Positions 1 to 6,655 are shown, counted from the stretch's first letter. The stretch: 18,778 bases of DNA from JBOHRE01 sp050732635 (GCA_050732635.1 JBOHRE010000065.1:1-18778); one strand, 5' to 3'. Notes: generated from the sequence alone by a model not told the origin. A program made the numbers and translations.

Positions 1-116
1 CCACAGAACGCTCGGCGTCGCGCGGTGGCGGCGAGCAACCGCTCTCGGCGCCGGCCGCACGTGGCGGCGCGCGGGGCGTCGCGCCGCGCGCGCCGGAGCC
101 GGACACCTCCCACTGA
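1..116 (+). CDS. C-terminal tail of an upstream protein (partial; possibly FtsH)
   Basis: A reading frame is open from the window edge to a TGA at 114-116 and encodes about 37 residues ending in PEPDTSH. The segment is rich in Gly, Ala, Arg and Pro and looks like a disordered C-terminal extension; no domain is visible. It ends 38 bases before the folP start, which suits the end of an operon partner. The protease FtsH often precedes folP in bacteria and often ends in a Pro-rich disordered tail, so FtsH is a reasonable guess, but that rests only on synteny. All three forward frames are open here, so even the choice of frame is uncertain. Confidence 0.4.
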   Translation, partial: TERSASRGGGEQPLSAPAARGGARGVAPRAPEPDTSH

Positions 117-140
117 TGGCCCCATCGGCGGCGCTCGGGC

Positions 141-148
141 AAGGAGGT
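141..148 (+). promoter_or_regulatory. Strong ribosome binding site that sets the folP start
   Basis: AAGGAGGT at 141-148 is a near-perfect anti-16S match, six bases before ATG 155. It lies inside the frame that would be translated if the earlier in-frame ATG 116 were used. This argues for the start at 155, with the intervening 38 bases being a short intergenic leader. Confidence 0.85.
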
Positions 149-154
149 ACCCCC

Positions 155-1051
155 ATGCTCGGCGACCGCCGATCCGCCGCCTTCGACACACCCGCACCGC
201 CGCCCCACTGGCGCACCTCGCGCGGCGCGCTGACGCTCGATCGACCGCGCATCTTAGGCATCCTGAACCTGACGCCGGATTCCTTCTGGGACGGCGGCCG
301 CCACGCCCGGCTGGCCGGCGCAGTCGCGCATGTCGAGCAGATGATCGAGGACGGCGCGGATGTGATCGATGTGGGGGGCGAATCGACGCGTCCGGGGGCC
401 GAGAGCGTCAGCGCGGAGGAGGAGATCGCGCGCGTCGTGCCGCTCATCGAGAGTGTTGCACGCCGCTGGCCCGACCTGCCGGTCTCGATCGACACGGTCA
501 AGCTCGCGACGGCGCGCGCCGCGTTGGATGCCGGCGCGGCGGCGATCAATGACGTTTCCGGCCTGCGGCTGGCGCCCGAGCTCGCGTCGCTCGCGGCCGC
601 GCGGGGCGCGGGCCTCGTGCTCATGCACTCGCGTGGCGATGTCGCCACCATGGCGCGCTATGAGCTTGCCGAGTACGGTGCCGATCCCGTCGGCGACATG
701 GTGGAGGAGCTGCGCCGTGCGCGCGACCAGGCACGCGCGGCCGGCGTTGCTCACGACGCGCTGGCGCTGGATCCGGGACTCGGCTTCAGCAAACGAACGG
801 AACACAGTGCGGCGGCGCTGCGTGAGCTCGGCCGCTTCACCGCACTCGGCCAACCGGTACTGGTGGGGCCCTCGCGCAAACGCTTCCTCGGCGAGCTGGC
901 GGGCGGGCTCGACGCCACCGATCGCCTCGAGCCGACCCTCGCCGCCTGTGTCGTCGCGCTCGCCAATGGGGCTCGACTGTTTCGCGTCCACGACGTCCGC
1001 GAAGTGCGACGCGCGCTCGACACCGCCTACGGGATCTGGAGGCCCGCGTGA
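155..1051 (+). CDS. folP: Dihydropteroate synthase
   Basis: DHPS joins 6-hydroxymethyl-7,8-dihydropterin pyrophosphate to p-aminobenzoate in cytosolic folate synthesis and is the sulfonamide target. The 298-residue product is a TIM barrel of usual length with the family motifs in order: NLTPDSF from N38, DVGGESTRPG, SIDTVK, AAINDVSG, DPGLGFSK from D206, SRK at 240-242 and RVHD at 277-280. The LMHSRG stretch differs slightly from the common LMHMRG or LMHMQG. The start is ATG 155, six bases after AAGGAGGT; the in-frame ATG at 116 overlaps the preceding stop but has no such site. The stop overlaps the GTG of cdaA (GTGA), implying translational coupling. No catalytic motif is missing, so this should be the working folate enzyme. 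Confidence 0.95.
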   Translation: MLGDRRSAAFDTPAPPPHWRTSRGALTLDRPRILGILNLTPDSFWDGGRHARLAGAVAHVEQMIEDGADVIDVGGESTRPGAESVSAEEEIARVVPLIESVARRWPDLPVSIDTVKLATARAALDAGAAAINDVSGLRLAPELASLAAARGAGLVLMHSRGDVATMARYELAEYGADPVGDMVEELRRARDQARAAGVAHDALALDPGLGFSKRTEHSAAALRELGRFTALGQPVLVGPSRKRFLGELAGGLDATDRLEPTLAACVVALANGARLFRVHDVREVRRALDTAYGIWRPA

Positions 1052-1821
1052 GCGAGTGGCTGCAGCGCTACGCATTCCTGCTGCCGGGCTGGAAGGACCT
1101 GATCCAGATCCTGCTCGTCGCGCTCGGCTTCTACTACATCCTGCGCCTGCTCGCGCGCACGCGCGCGATCCAGATGCTGTTCGGGCTCGTCCTCATTGCC
1201 GCAATCTACTTCATTGCGCGTCTGCTCAATTTCGAGCTGATGGTGTTTCTGATGGAGCGCCTGCTGCAGTACGGCGTGATCGCAGCGCTCATCGTCTTTC
1301 AGCCCGAGCTGCGCAGCGCGCTCGCCCGCCTCGGCCAGAGCCGCATGCTACGCATATTCAATCGGCTCGAGGAAACCGAGGTTGTCGAGGAGCTCATCGA
1401 GGCGGTCGAGCGGCTGTCGCGCGCGAAGATCGGTGCGATCATCGCGATCGGCCGCGAGATCGGTCTCGACGAGTACGCCGAAACCGGCACCGGCGTGCAG
1501 GCTCGCGTGTCCGCCGACATACTCGTGAGCATCTTCGCACCCTACGGCCCGCTGCATGATGGCGCCGTACTCATCGAAGGCGACAGCATCATTGCCGCCG
1601 GCGTGATCCTGCCGCTCACGCAGTACCCGGTTCAGGACCGGGGTCTCGGGACCCGCCACCGCGCGGCGCTCGGTCTTTCGGAGGAGACCGACGCGCTCGT
1701 GATCGTGGTGAGCGAGGAGAACGCCCAGGTCTCGATCGCCGAGCGCGGCCGGCTGCTACGCAACGCCTCCTCCGAGCGTCTGCGTGCGGCCATTGCCGGA
1801 GCCACCGCCCAGCCGGGCTGA
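1048..1821 (+). CDS. cdaA: Diadenylate cyclase, CdaA type (c-di-AMP synthase)
   Basis: This membrane enzyme condenses two ATP into cyclic di-AMP, a second messenger for potassium and osmotic balance and envelope homeostasis. The 257-residue protein has three predicted N-terminal membrane segments (about 17-36, 42-58 and 63-84), a short linker and a DAC domain. The two signature motifs are intact: DGA at 171-173, in LHDGAVLIEGD, and RHR at 203-205, in GTRHRAALGLSE. The start is GTG 1048, overlapping the folP stop, with GGAGG at 1038-1042 and a five-base spacer. A folP-cdaA pair is seen in several phyla; the cdaR (YbbR) and glmM neighbours typical of Firmicutes are absent here. No terminator follows, and a new promoter begins 19 bases after the stop. 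Confidence 0.94.
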   Translation: MSEWLQRYAFLLPGWKDLIQILLVALGFYYILRLLARTRAIQMLFGLVLIAAIYFIARLLNFELMVFLMERLLQYGVIAALIVFQPELRSALARLGQSRMLRIFNRLEETEVVEELIEAVERLSRAKIGAIIAIGREIGLDEYAETGTGVQARVSADILVSIFAPYGPLHDGAVLIEGDSIIAAGVILPLTQYPVQDRGLGTRHRAALGLSEETDALVIVVSEENAQVSIAERGRLLRNASSERLRAAIAGATAQPG

Positions 1822-1839
1822 CGACGCCGCCCGCGCTCG

Positions 1840-1868
1840 TTGACACTCCCCGAAGCCGCCTCTAAGAT
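1840..1868 (+). promoter_or_regulatory. Predicted housekeeping-sigma promoter of the exbB-exbD-exbD-tonB operon
   Basis: A perfect -35 box TTGACA at 1840-1845 is followed after exactly 17 bases by TAAGAT at 1863-1868, a four-of-six match to TATAAT. It sits in the 112-base gap between cdaA and exbB. The predicted start of transcription is near 1875, giving a leader of about 59 bases that contains the exbB ribosome binding site. Apart from these signals I see nothing else in the gap. Confidence 0.75.
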
Positions 1869-1922
1869 TCCGGGATTCCTCGGCTCCAGGCGATTGCGGG
1901 CGTCCTGCGTCACTCTCAGCAC

Positions 1923-1927
1923 AGGAG
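1923..1927 (+). promoter_or_regulatory. Ribosome binding site supporting a TTG start for exbB
   Basis: AGGAG at 1923-1927 lies six bases before TTG 1934. The first in-frame ATG (1985) falls inside the first membrane segment and has no comparable site, so TTG 1934 is preferred. Confidence 0.7.
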
Positions 1928-1933
1928 CGACAC

Positions 1934-2695
1934 TTGCAAGGGAACGAGTACCGCTTACTCCAGCTGTTCGCCGACGGCGGCATTATGATGTACCCGCTGG
2001 TCCTGGCGTCGCTCGTTGCGCTGGGCGTGATCATCGCGAAGGGCTACACGCTCTGGGTGGCACACCGCAGGTCGCGCGAGCTGCTCGATCAGACGCAAAA
2101 GCTGGTGGACCAGGGGCGCGTCGAGGATGCGCTCCGGCTGGCGCAGGACACGCCGGGCCCGGTCGCGGCGATCCTGGAGTCGGGGCTGAGGCGGCTCTAC
2201 GAGGAAGCGCACACGGGCCGCGACGTGGAGAAGGCGGTCAAGACGACCGGCTCGATCGAGCTGGGCTTCCTCGAGCGCGGTCTGGTGCTGCTGGCGACGA
2301 TCGCGAACGTCGCGCCGCTCATGGGGTTCCTGGGCACGGTCGCGGGCATGATCTCCGCATTCGGCGCGATCGAGATCGCCGGCCAGGTCGAGGCCTCGCT
2401 GGTCGCAGGCGGCATCAAGATTGCCCTCATCACGACCGCGACGGGACTACTGATCGCCGTTCCCGTGAACGTGGCGTACAACTTCTTCGTCTCACGCATC
2501 GACAAGCTGATCGTCGAGATGGAGGAGGGGACGGCGGCCGTGCTGAACCTGATGTGGGCGCGCGAGGGCCGGCGCGCGGTGGCGCCCGCCGGCAGCGGCA
2601 GCATGACGCCGCCGCAGTCCTCGCGGAAGGTGGCGGACAGCCTGGAAGACACCGATCCGGACCGGCGTCCCGGGCCGGGTCTCGAACGACCGTAG
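1934..2695 (+). CDS. exbB: MotA/TolQ/ExbB proton channel family protein
   Basis: ExbB is the inner-membrane proton channel subunit that, with ExbD, powers TonB (or TolQ with TolR powers TolA). The 253-residue protein has the family layout: a membrane segment at about 17-35, a long cytoplasmic loop, then segments at about 117-140 and 156-182. The hallmark GFLGTVAGMISAF lies in the second, and TTATGLL with polar threonines in the third. A roughly 45-residue polar C-terminal tail rich in Pro, Ser and Arg is probably cytoplasmic and disordered. TTG 1934 is preferred over ATG 1985 because of AGGAG at 1923-1927 and because ATG 1985 would begin inside the first helix. Two exbD genes and tonB follow, so ExbB is more likely than TolQ; no tolB, pal or tolA is present. 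Confidence 0.88.
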   Translation: MQGNEYRLLQLFADGGIMMYPLVLASLVALGVIIAKGYTLWVAHRRSRELLDQTQKLVDQGRVEDALRLAQDTPGPVAAILESGLRRLYEEAHTGRDVEKAVKTTGSIELGFLERGLVLLATIANVAPLMGFLGTVAGMISAFGAIEIAGQVEASLVAGGIKIALITTATGLLIAVPVNVAYNFFVSRIDKLIVEMEEGTAAVLNLMWAREGRRAVAPAGSGSMTPPQSSRKVADSLEDTDPDRRPGPGLERP

Positions 2696-2710
2696 TCGAG
2701 GAGCACAGCC

Positions 2711-3133
2711 ATGGCGATCATCAAGAAGAAGAGCCGCGTCAGCGGCGAGATCCCGACGGCCTCGATGGCCGATATCGCGTTCCTGCTGCTGGTCTTCTTT
2801 CTCGTCACCACGGTGTTCGACGAGGAACGCGGGCTGCCGATCGTGCTGCCCGAGGCGCAGGAGGAGATCGAGGTGCCGCAGCGCAACATCCTGCACCTGG
2901 TCGTCCGGCCCGACGGCGTGGTCGAGGTCAAGCGCGGCGAGAGCCCGCAGATCCAGCTGGCCCAGGCGAGCGAGATCGGCACGATCTGGCGCTTCGAGGT
3001 GGCCCGGAACGAAAACCTGATCGCTGCGGTAAGAACGTATCCGGACGCTCCGTACAACCACATGGTGAATGTGCTCGACGAGCTGCAGGGCGCCGGGGCG
3101 GAACGGATCTCGCTGCAGATGATGGAGGAGTGA
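2711..3133 (+). CDS. exbD: ExbD/TolR biopolymer transport protein (first copy)
   Basis: ExbD is the single-pass subunit inside the ExbB pentamer; its membrane aspartate carries protons. The 140-residue product has a lysine-rich N-terminus (IIKKKSR), a membrane helix at about 20-40 (SMADIAFLLLVFFLVTT) holding the expected Asp21, and a periplasmic ExbD/TolR domain to the C-terminus. The start ATG 2711 follows GAGGAG at 2698-2703 with a seven-base spacer. It sits 15 bases after exbB and three bases before the second exbD. Its periplasmic part is clearly diverged from the second copy, so this is an old paralogue pair, not a recent duplication. Confidence 0.9.
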   Translation: MAIIKKKSRVSGEIPTASMADIAFLLLVFFLVTTVFDEERGLPIVLPEAQEEIEVPQRNILHLVVRPDGVVEVKRGESPQIQLAQASEIGTIWRFEVARNENLIAAVRTYPDAPYNHMVNVLDELQGAGAERISLQMMEE

Positions 3134-3136
3134 GCG

Positions 3137-3580
3137 ATGATCTCAGGCGCCGGATTCCAGAAGAAATCGAAGCCATCGAGCGACATCCCGTCATCGTCGC
3201 TCGCGGACATGGCGTTTCTGCTGCTCATCTTCTTCATGGTGAGCACGACGTTCCGTAAGGAGCAGCCGCGGGAAGTCACGTTTCCCGAGGCGGAGGCGAC
3301 GCAGCGGCTGGAGACGCCACGCAAGGATATCCTGCACGTGTGGCTCGAGGGTAACGGCGCGATCTTCATCAATGACCAGAACATCCCGCCCGCTCAGGTC
3401 TCCAACATCGTCGCGCCGCTCTATGCGGAGAATCGCGGGCTGGTCGTGGTGCTGCGCGCCGACCGCGATGTGTCGTATCGGAGCGTCGACGAGATTCAAA
3501 AGGAGCTCCAGGAATCGGGCGCTGTGCGCCTCACCTTCTACACCGACCTGGAGCAGCGGATTACCCGGGCCCGGAGGTAA
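3137..3580 (+). CDS. exbD: ExbD/TolR biopolymer transport protein (second copy)
   Basis: This second ExbD-family protein has 147 residues: a basic N-terminus, a membrane helix at about 22-40 (SLADMAFLLLIFFMVSTTF) with the conserved Asp24, and a periplasmic domain ending in basic residues. It starts three bases after the first exbD, with GGAGGAG at 3124-3130 overlapping that gene's last codons. Both copies keep the membrane aspartate, so both could take part in proton transfer; because ExbD works as a dimer, a heterodimer is possible. It is followed six bases later by tonB, whose ribosome binding site overlaps this gene's end. Confidence 0.9.
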   Translation: MISGAGFQKKSKPSSDIPSSSLADMAFLLLIFFMVSTTFRKEQPREVTFPEAEATQRLETPRKDILHVWLEGNGAIFINDQNIPPAQVSNIVAPLYAENRGLVVVLRADRDVSYRSVDEIQKELQESGAVRLTFYTDLEQRITRARR

Positions 3581-3586
3581 ACGACG

Positions 3587-4267
3587 ATGAATGTGCCCGC
3601 CAAGGACACCGAGCTGGTGCAGCGTACGGCGAACGACCGGTTCAAGGATGGCTTCAGCAACTGGTTCTGGGGATCGCTGATCGCGGCGACCATCCTGCAC
3701 TTTGTGATCTTCGCATTCTGGCCGGCCATGACGGCGGCAGACGTGTCGTTCAGGACGGACGAGCTCGAGGCCATCGATTTGCCGCCGGAGGTCGAGATCC
3801 CGCCGCCGCCGGAGCAGATCGCGCGACCGGCGACGCCGATCGTGTCGGCCAGCGCCGACATCGAGGAGGACATCACGATCGCGTCGACCACGTTCGAGGA
3901 CAATCCGATCGAGAACCTGCCACCGCCGCCGACTGGCGGCGAGCAGGACCTCGCGGCGGCGCCGACGTTCACCCCCTTCACGGTCCGGCCCGAGCTGCGT
4001 AACCGGCGCGCGGTCGAGCAGGCCCTCGAGCGCTACTACCCGCCGCTGCTGAAGGACGCCGGCATCGGCGGCACGGTCAACGTCTGGTTCTTCATCGATG
4101 AGAGCGGCCGGGTCGTAAACACGCAGCTCGTCGAGTCCAGCGGCCACGATGCGCTGGACCAGGCCGCGTTGCGCGTGGCGGACGTGATGCAGTTCTCACC
4201 CGCGTTGAACCGCGACCGCAAGGTCCCGGTCTGGGTGCAGCTGCCGATCGTGTTCCGGACCCGCTAG
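3587..4267 (+). CDS. tonB: TonB family energy transducer
   Basis: TonB spans the periplasm and passes ExbB/ExbD energy to outer-membrane transporters. The 226-residue protein has a cytoplasmic N-terminus of about 28 residues, one membrane helix (WGSLIAATILHFVIFAFWP), and a Pro-rich acidic periplasmic spacer with LPPEVEIPPPPEQ and LPPPPTGG. From about residue 138 it has a TonB C-terminal domain (YYPPLLKDAGIGGTVNVWFF; the region around DQAALRVADVMQFSPA; final VWVQLPIVF). The spacer is shorter than in enterobacterial TonB. ATG 3587 follows GGAGGT at 3573-3578 with an eight-base spacer. It is the last gene of the operon: a strong intrinsic terminator starts 28 bases after the stop. TolA is an alternative role, but the C-terminal domain is clearly of TonB type. 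Confidence 0.88.
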   Translation: MNVPAKDTELVQRTANDRFKDGFSNWFWGSLIAATILHFVIFAFWPAMTAADVSFRTDELEAIDLPPEVEIPPPPEQIARPATPIVSASADIEEDITIASTTFEDNPIENLPPPPTGGEQDLAAAPTFTPFTVRPELRNRRAVEQALERYYPPLLKDAGIGGTVNVWFFIDESGRVVNTQLVESSGHDALDQAALRVADVMQFSPALNRDRKVPVWVQLPIVFRTR

Positions 4268-4294
4268 GCGAGCGCCGCGTCCAGCTCAGTGGAG

Positions 4295-4319
4295 AAGGCC
4301 GGGTTCGCCCGGCCTTTTT
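4295..4319 (+). terminator. Intrinsic terminator of the exbB-tonB operon
   Basis: AAGGCCGGG (4295-4303), a TTCG tetraloop (4304-4307) and CCCGGCCTT (4308-4316) make a perfect nine-base-pair stem. It runs into a T tract at 4315-4319, a textbook rho-independent terminator. It separates tonB from the yggS promoter, whose -35 box begins 17 bases later. Confidence 0.92.
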
Positions 4320-4336
4320 CATGGGCCCGAGCCCGG

Positions 4337-4365
4337 TTGAACCGCGGCGGCACGCCCGGTATCAT
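4337..4365 (+). promoter_or_regulatory. Predicted promoter of the yggS-divIVA-ileS operon, placed for a leaderless mRNA
   Basis: TTGAAC at 4337-4342, a 17-base spacer and TATCAT at 4360-4365 (five of six to TATAAT) form a good housekeeping-sigma promoter. Transcription should begin around 4371-4376. The yggS ATG is at 4376, so the message would have essentially no 5' leader. No Shine-Dalgarno-like sequence lies between the -10 box and the ATG. Confidence 0.78.
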
Positions 4366-4375
4366 TAGCCTGCTC

Positions 4376-5068
4376 ATGAACCAGGATCGGGTACGACGTG
4401 CGCTCGCGCAGGTGCGGGAGCGCGTGGACGCGGCGCTCGAGCGCGCGGGCCGATCCGAGCCGGTCGCGATCGTGGCGGTGACGAAGGCCCATCCGGCGGC
4501 TGCGGTTGAGGCGGTGCTCGGCGCCGGGTTGCGCGCTTGCGGCGAGAATCGCGTGGCCGAGCTCGAGGAGAAGGTGACGGTGGTCGGCCGCGATCGCGTC
4601 GAGTGGCACCTGATCGGCCACCTGCAGCGGAACAAGGCGCGCCGTGCGCTGGCCTTGTTCGATCTGATGCACTCGGTCGATTCGGTGCGACTCGCTCATG
4701 AGCTGTCGAAGGAAGCGGAGCGAGCGGCGCGGGAGGTCCGCGTGCTGATCCAGGTGAACACCTCGGGGGAGCAGAGCAAGAGCGGCTTCGGCGACGACGC
4801 TGTCGATGCGGCGGGCGAGATCGCGGCGCTGCCGCGGCTGCAGGTGCTCGGTCTGATGACCATGGCACCGCTGACCGAAGATGACGCACTGCTTCGGCGC
4901 ACGTTCGGCGGGGCGCGTCGGCTGTTTGAGGAGTGCGCCCGGCAGGTGGGCGGCTTCGAAGCGCGGCACCTGTCGATGGGCATGTCGAACGATTACGAGA
5001 TCGCCGTGGAGGAAGGCAGCACCATGCTGCGTCTGGGCACGGTCCTTCTGGGAGAACGTACGTCATGA
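4376..5068 (+). CDS. yggS: YggS family pyridoxal phosphate homeostasis protein (PLPBP)
   Basis: This PLP-binding protein buffers cellular pyridoxal phosphate; it has a single alanine-racemase-like barrel and no known catalytic turnover. The 230 residues match the family length. Motifs seen: AIVAVTKAHP with the PLP lysine K37, CGENRVAELEEK, WHLIGHLQRNK, HSVDS, VLIQVNTSGEQSKSGF, GLMTMAP, LSMGMSNDYEIAVEEGST and LRLGTVLLGER. ATG 4376 gives the normal N-terminus (MNQDRVRRALAQVRERVD). The frame extends upstream to ATG 4289, but that would translate the terminator hairpin and is rejected. There is no ribosome binding site, and the promoter -10 ends ten bases before the ATG. The stop overlaps the divIVA start (ATGA). 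In Firmicutes the homologue ylmE also lies upstream of divIVA. Confidence 0.93.
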   Translation: MNQDRVRRALAQVRERVDAALERAGRSEPVAIVAVTKAHPAAAVEAVLGAGLRACGENRVAELEEKVTVVGRDRVEWHLIGHLQRNKARRALALFDLMHSVDSVRLAHELSKEAERAAREVRVLIQVNTSGEQSKSGFGDDAVDAAGEIAALPRLQVLGLMTMAPLTEDDALLRRTFGGARRLFEECARQVGGFEARHLSMGMSNDYEIAVEEGSTMLRLGTVLLGERTS

Positions 5069-5769
5069 TCGATCTGACACCGATCGACGTTCGCAAGAAG
5101 AAGGGCGATTTTCGCCGCGCTATGCGAGGGTACGAGCCGGGCTCGGTCGACGAGTTCCTCGAGCTGGTGGCGGAGCGGATGGAGGAGCTGGTCAAGGAAA
5201 ACATCGGGCATGCGGATCGGCTCGTCCGTCTCGAGGAGCGGATCGCCGAATACAAGGAACGGGAGCGCGCCCTGACCGATGCACTGGTCACCGCGCAGGA
5301 GGTCCGTGAGGAGGTGCGGCGTCAAGCGGAGAGCGCGGCCGACCTGGTGCGGCGCGAAGCCGCGGCCGATGCGGAGCGGTTGCGCTCGGAGGCGATGCGG
5401 ATCCGCGAGCAGGAAGAGGAGGGTCTGCGCAGACTGCGCGCCCGCACCGATCAGTTCATCCAGAGCTACCGCCGCTTTCTCGAGCGGGAGCTGACGGAGC
5501 TGGAGGTGATCGGCGGCTCTTTGGATCTGCGCGAGAGCGCGGCCCCCGTCGTTGGCCGCTCAGCGCCACGCAATGCTCGGCCGGCTCGGCAGCCGGCGCC
5601 CGAAGCCGAGGAGGCCGCTGCGGCGGAACCGCCCAACGCGAAGCCGCCGCTGTTCGACCTGGATGTGATCCGCCCCGACGACGCTGACGCGGCTGCGACC
5701 GACAGGGTCGCAGAGGAAGACGACAGCGAGCCCGAGTGGCTGTCATCGCTGAAAGAAGAAGGGGAGTGA
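5065..5769 (+). CDS. divIVA: DivIVA domain protein
   Basis: DivIVA proteins bind negatively curved membrane and recruit division, polarity or wall-synthesis partners. The 234-residue product opens with the family motif: LTPIDVRKKKGDF, then RGYEPGSVDEFL at about 21-32. A long highly charged coiled coil follows (about 30-165), then an Ala/Pro/acidic disordered tail ending SSLKEEGE. In Bacillus DivIVA, Phe17-Arg18 insert into the membrane; the aligned pair here is Met20-Arg21, so the tip keeps a hydrophobic residue. ATG 5065 overlaps the yggS stop and follows GGAGAA at 5051-5056; the upstream in-frame start at 4933 lies inside yggS and gives a non-homologous N-terminus. The stop overlaps the GTG of the next gene. 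What it recruits in this diderm cannot be read from the sequence. Confidence 0.9.
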   Translation: MIDLTPIDVRKKKGDFRRAMRGYEPGSVDEFLELVAERMEELVKENIGHADRLVRLEERIAEYKERERALTDALVTAQEVREEVRRQAESAADLVRREAAADAERLRSEAMRIREQEEEGLRRLRARTDQFIQSYRRFLERELTELEVIGGSLDLRESAAPVVGRSAPRNARPARQPAPEAEEAAAAEPPNAKPPLFDLDVIRPDDADAAATDRVAEEDDSEPEWLSSLKEEGE

Positions 5770-6605
5770 CGTCGGACGGCGTCGCGATGGCCGCGATGGC
5801 CGAGCTCCAGGCCGCGGCTGCGGCCGTGCGCCAGCAGTCCGACGTGGAGCCAGAGGTCGCCATCATCCTGGGCACGGGCCTCGGAGCGCTCGCAGGGCAG
5901 ATGGACGCCGCCGCCGAGATTCCGTACGCCGAGATCCCGCATTTTCCCCTTGCCACCGTGGAGACGCATAGCGGCCGCCTGCTGCTCGGCAGCCTCGCCG
6001 GTCGTCGGGTCGCCGTACTGCAGGGGCGCTTCCACCGCTACGAGGGCTATACGCTGCAGCAGGTGGTCCTGCCCGTACGCGTGCTGCGCCTGCTCGGCGC
6101 GCGGGCGCTCATCGTATCGAATGCATGCGGCGGGATGAACCCACTCTGGCGCGCGGGCGAGTTGGTGTTGCTGGACGATCACATCAACCTGCTGGGCGAC
6201 AACCCGCTCGTCGGGCCCAACCTCGACGAGCTGGGGTCGCGCTTCCCGGACATGTCCGAGCCCTACGACCTGGCGCTGCAGGCGCTCGCCGAATCGGTGG
6301 CATTGGAGCTCCGGATCCCGCTGCGCCGCGGCGTCTATGCCGCCGTTTCCGGCCCGAACCTGGAGACGCGGGCGGAGTATCGAATGCTTCGCACGTTGGG
6401 CGCAGACGTCGTCGGCATGAGCACGGTGCCCGAGGTGATCGCCGCACGTCATGCCGGCATGCGCGTGCTGGGGCTGAGCATCATTACCGATGAGTGCTTT
6501 CCAGATGCGCTCGAGCCGGCCGACATAACCACGATCATCCGCATCGCGGCTGAGGCGGAACCCAAGCTGACCGCTCTGATCGCCGGCGTGCTGCAGCGCA
6601 TGTGA
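5766..6605 (+). CDS. punA: Purine nucleoside phosphorylase, trimeric (PNP/MTAP) family
   Basis: The enzyme cleaves purine (deoxy)nucleosides with phosphate to a base and (deoxy)ribose-1-phosphate in purine salvage. About 279 residues carry the low-molecular-mass trimeric PNP motifs: IILGTGLG, VETHSGRLLLGSL, VLQGRFHRYEGY, SNACGGMNP, SGPNLETRAEYR (Glu200, equivalent to human Glu201), GADVVGMSTVPEVIAARH and IITDECFPD. Human PNP has Asn243 in its ITN motif; here the residue is Asp242, which may affect base preference. The start is uncertain: GTG 5766 overlaps the divIVA stop and has AGAAGG three bases upstream, while ATG 5787 and ATG 5796 are also in frame and before the conserved region. The gene sits between divIVA and ileS, a place where Firmicutes have no phosphorylase. 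Confidence 0.9.
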   Translation: MTSDGVAMAAMAELQAAAAAVRQQSDVEPEVAIILGTGLGALAGQMDAAAEIPYAEIPHFPLATVETHSGRLLLGSLAGRRVAVLQGRFHRYEGYTLQQVVLPVRVLRLLGARALIVSNACGGMNPLWRAGELVLLDDHINLLGDNPLVGPNLDELGSRFPDMSEPYDLALQALAESVALELRIPLRRGVYAAVSGPNLETRAEYRMLRTLGADVVGMSTVPEVIAARHAGMRVLGLSIITDECFPDALEPADITTIIRIAAEAEPKLTALIAGVLQRM

Positions 6606-6655
6606 AACAAGGCGGTGGTCGCTGGGCGACCGCCACCAAAGGCAACGGACGGAGC

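Noticed and set aside
369..1559. 396-residue + strand ORF across folP and cdaA
   Set aside because: It is an Arg/Ser-rich alternative frame of two well-supported genes, without motifs or a ribosome binding site.
1840..3258. 472-residue + strand ORF across exbB and exbD
   Set aside because: It is Arg/Gly-rich shadow translation in another frame. The overlapping frames encode clear ExbB and ExbD proteins with ribosome binding sites, and this frame begins on the promoter -35 box.
2197..3384. 395-residue - strand ORF opposite exbB/exbD
   Set aside because: Antisense open frames of this size arise from GC-rich third positions. Composition is Ser/Arg-rich, and no domain or start signal is visible.
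4289..4375. Longer yggS start at ATG 4289
   Set aside because: The extension would translate the tonB terminator hairpin and the promoter, and it adds residues absent from the YggS family.
4933..5064. Longer divIVA start at 4933
   Set aside because: It lies inside yggS, and the added Arg/Gly-rich residues precede the true DivIVA N-terminal motif that begins at ATG 5065.
6602..6655. ileS start at GTG 6602
   Set aside because: It overlaps the PNP stop, but the 18 extra residues do not resemble IleRS; ATG 6656 gives the usual N-terminus.
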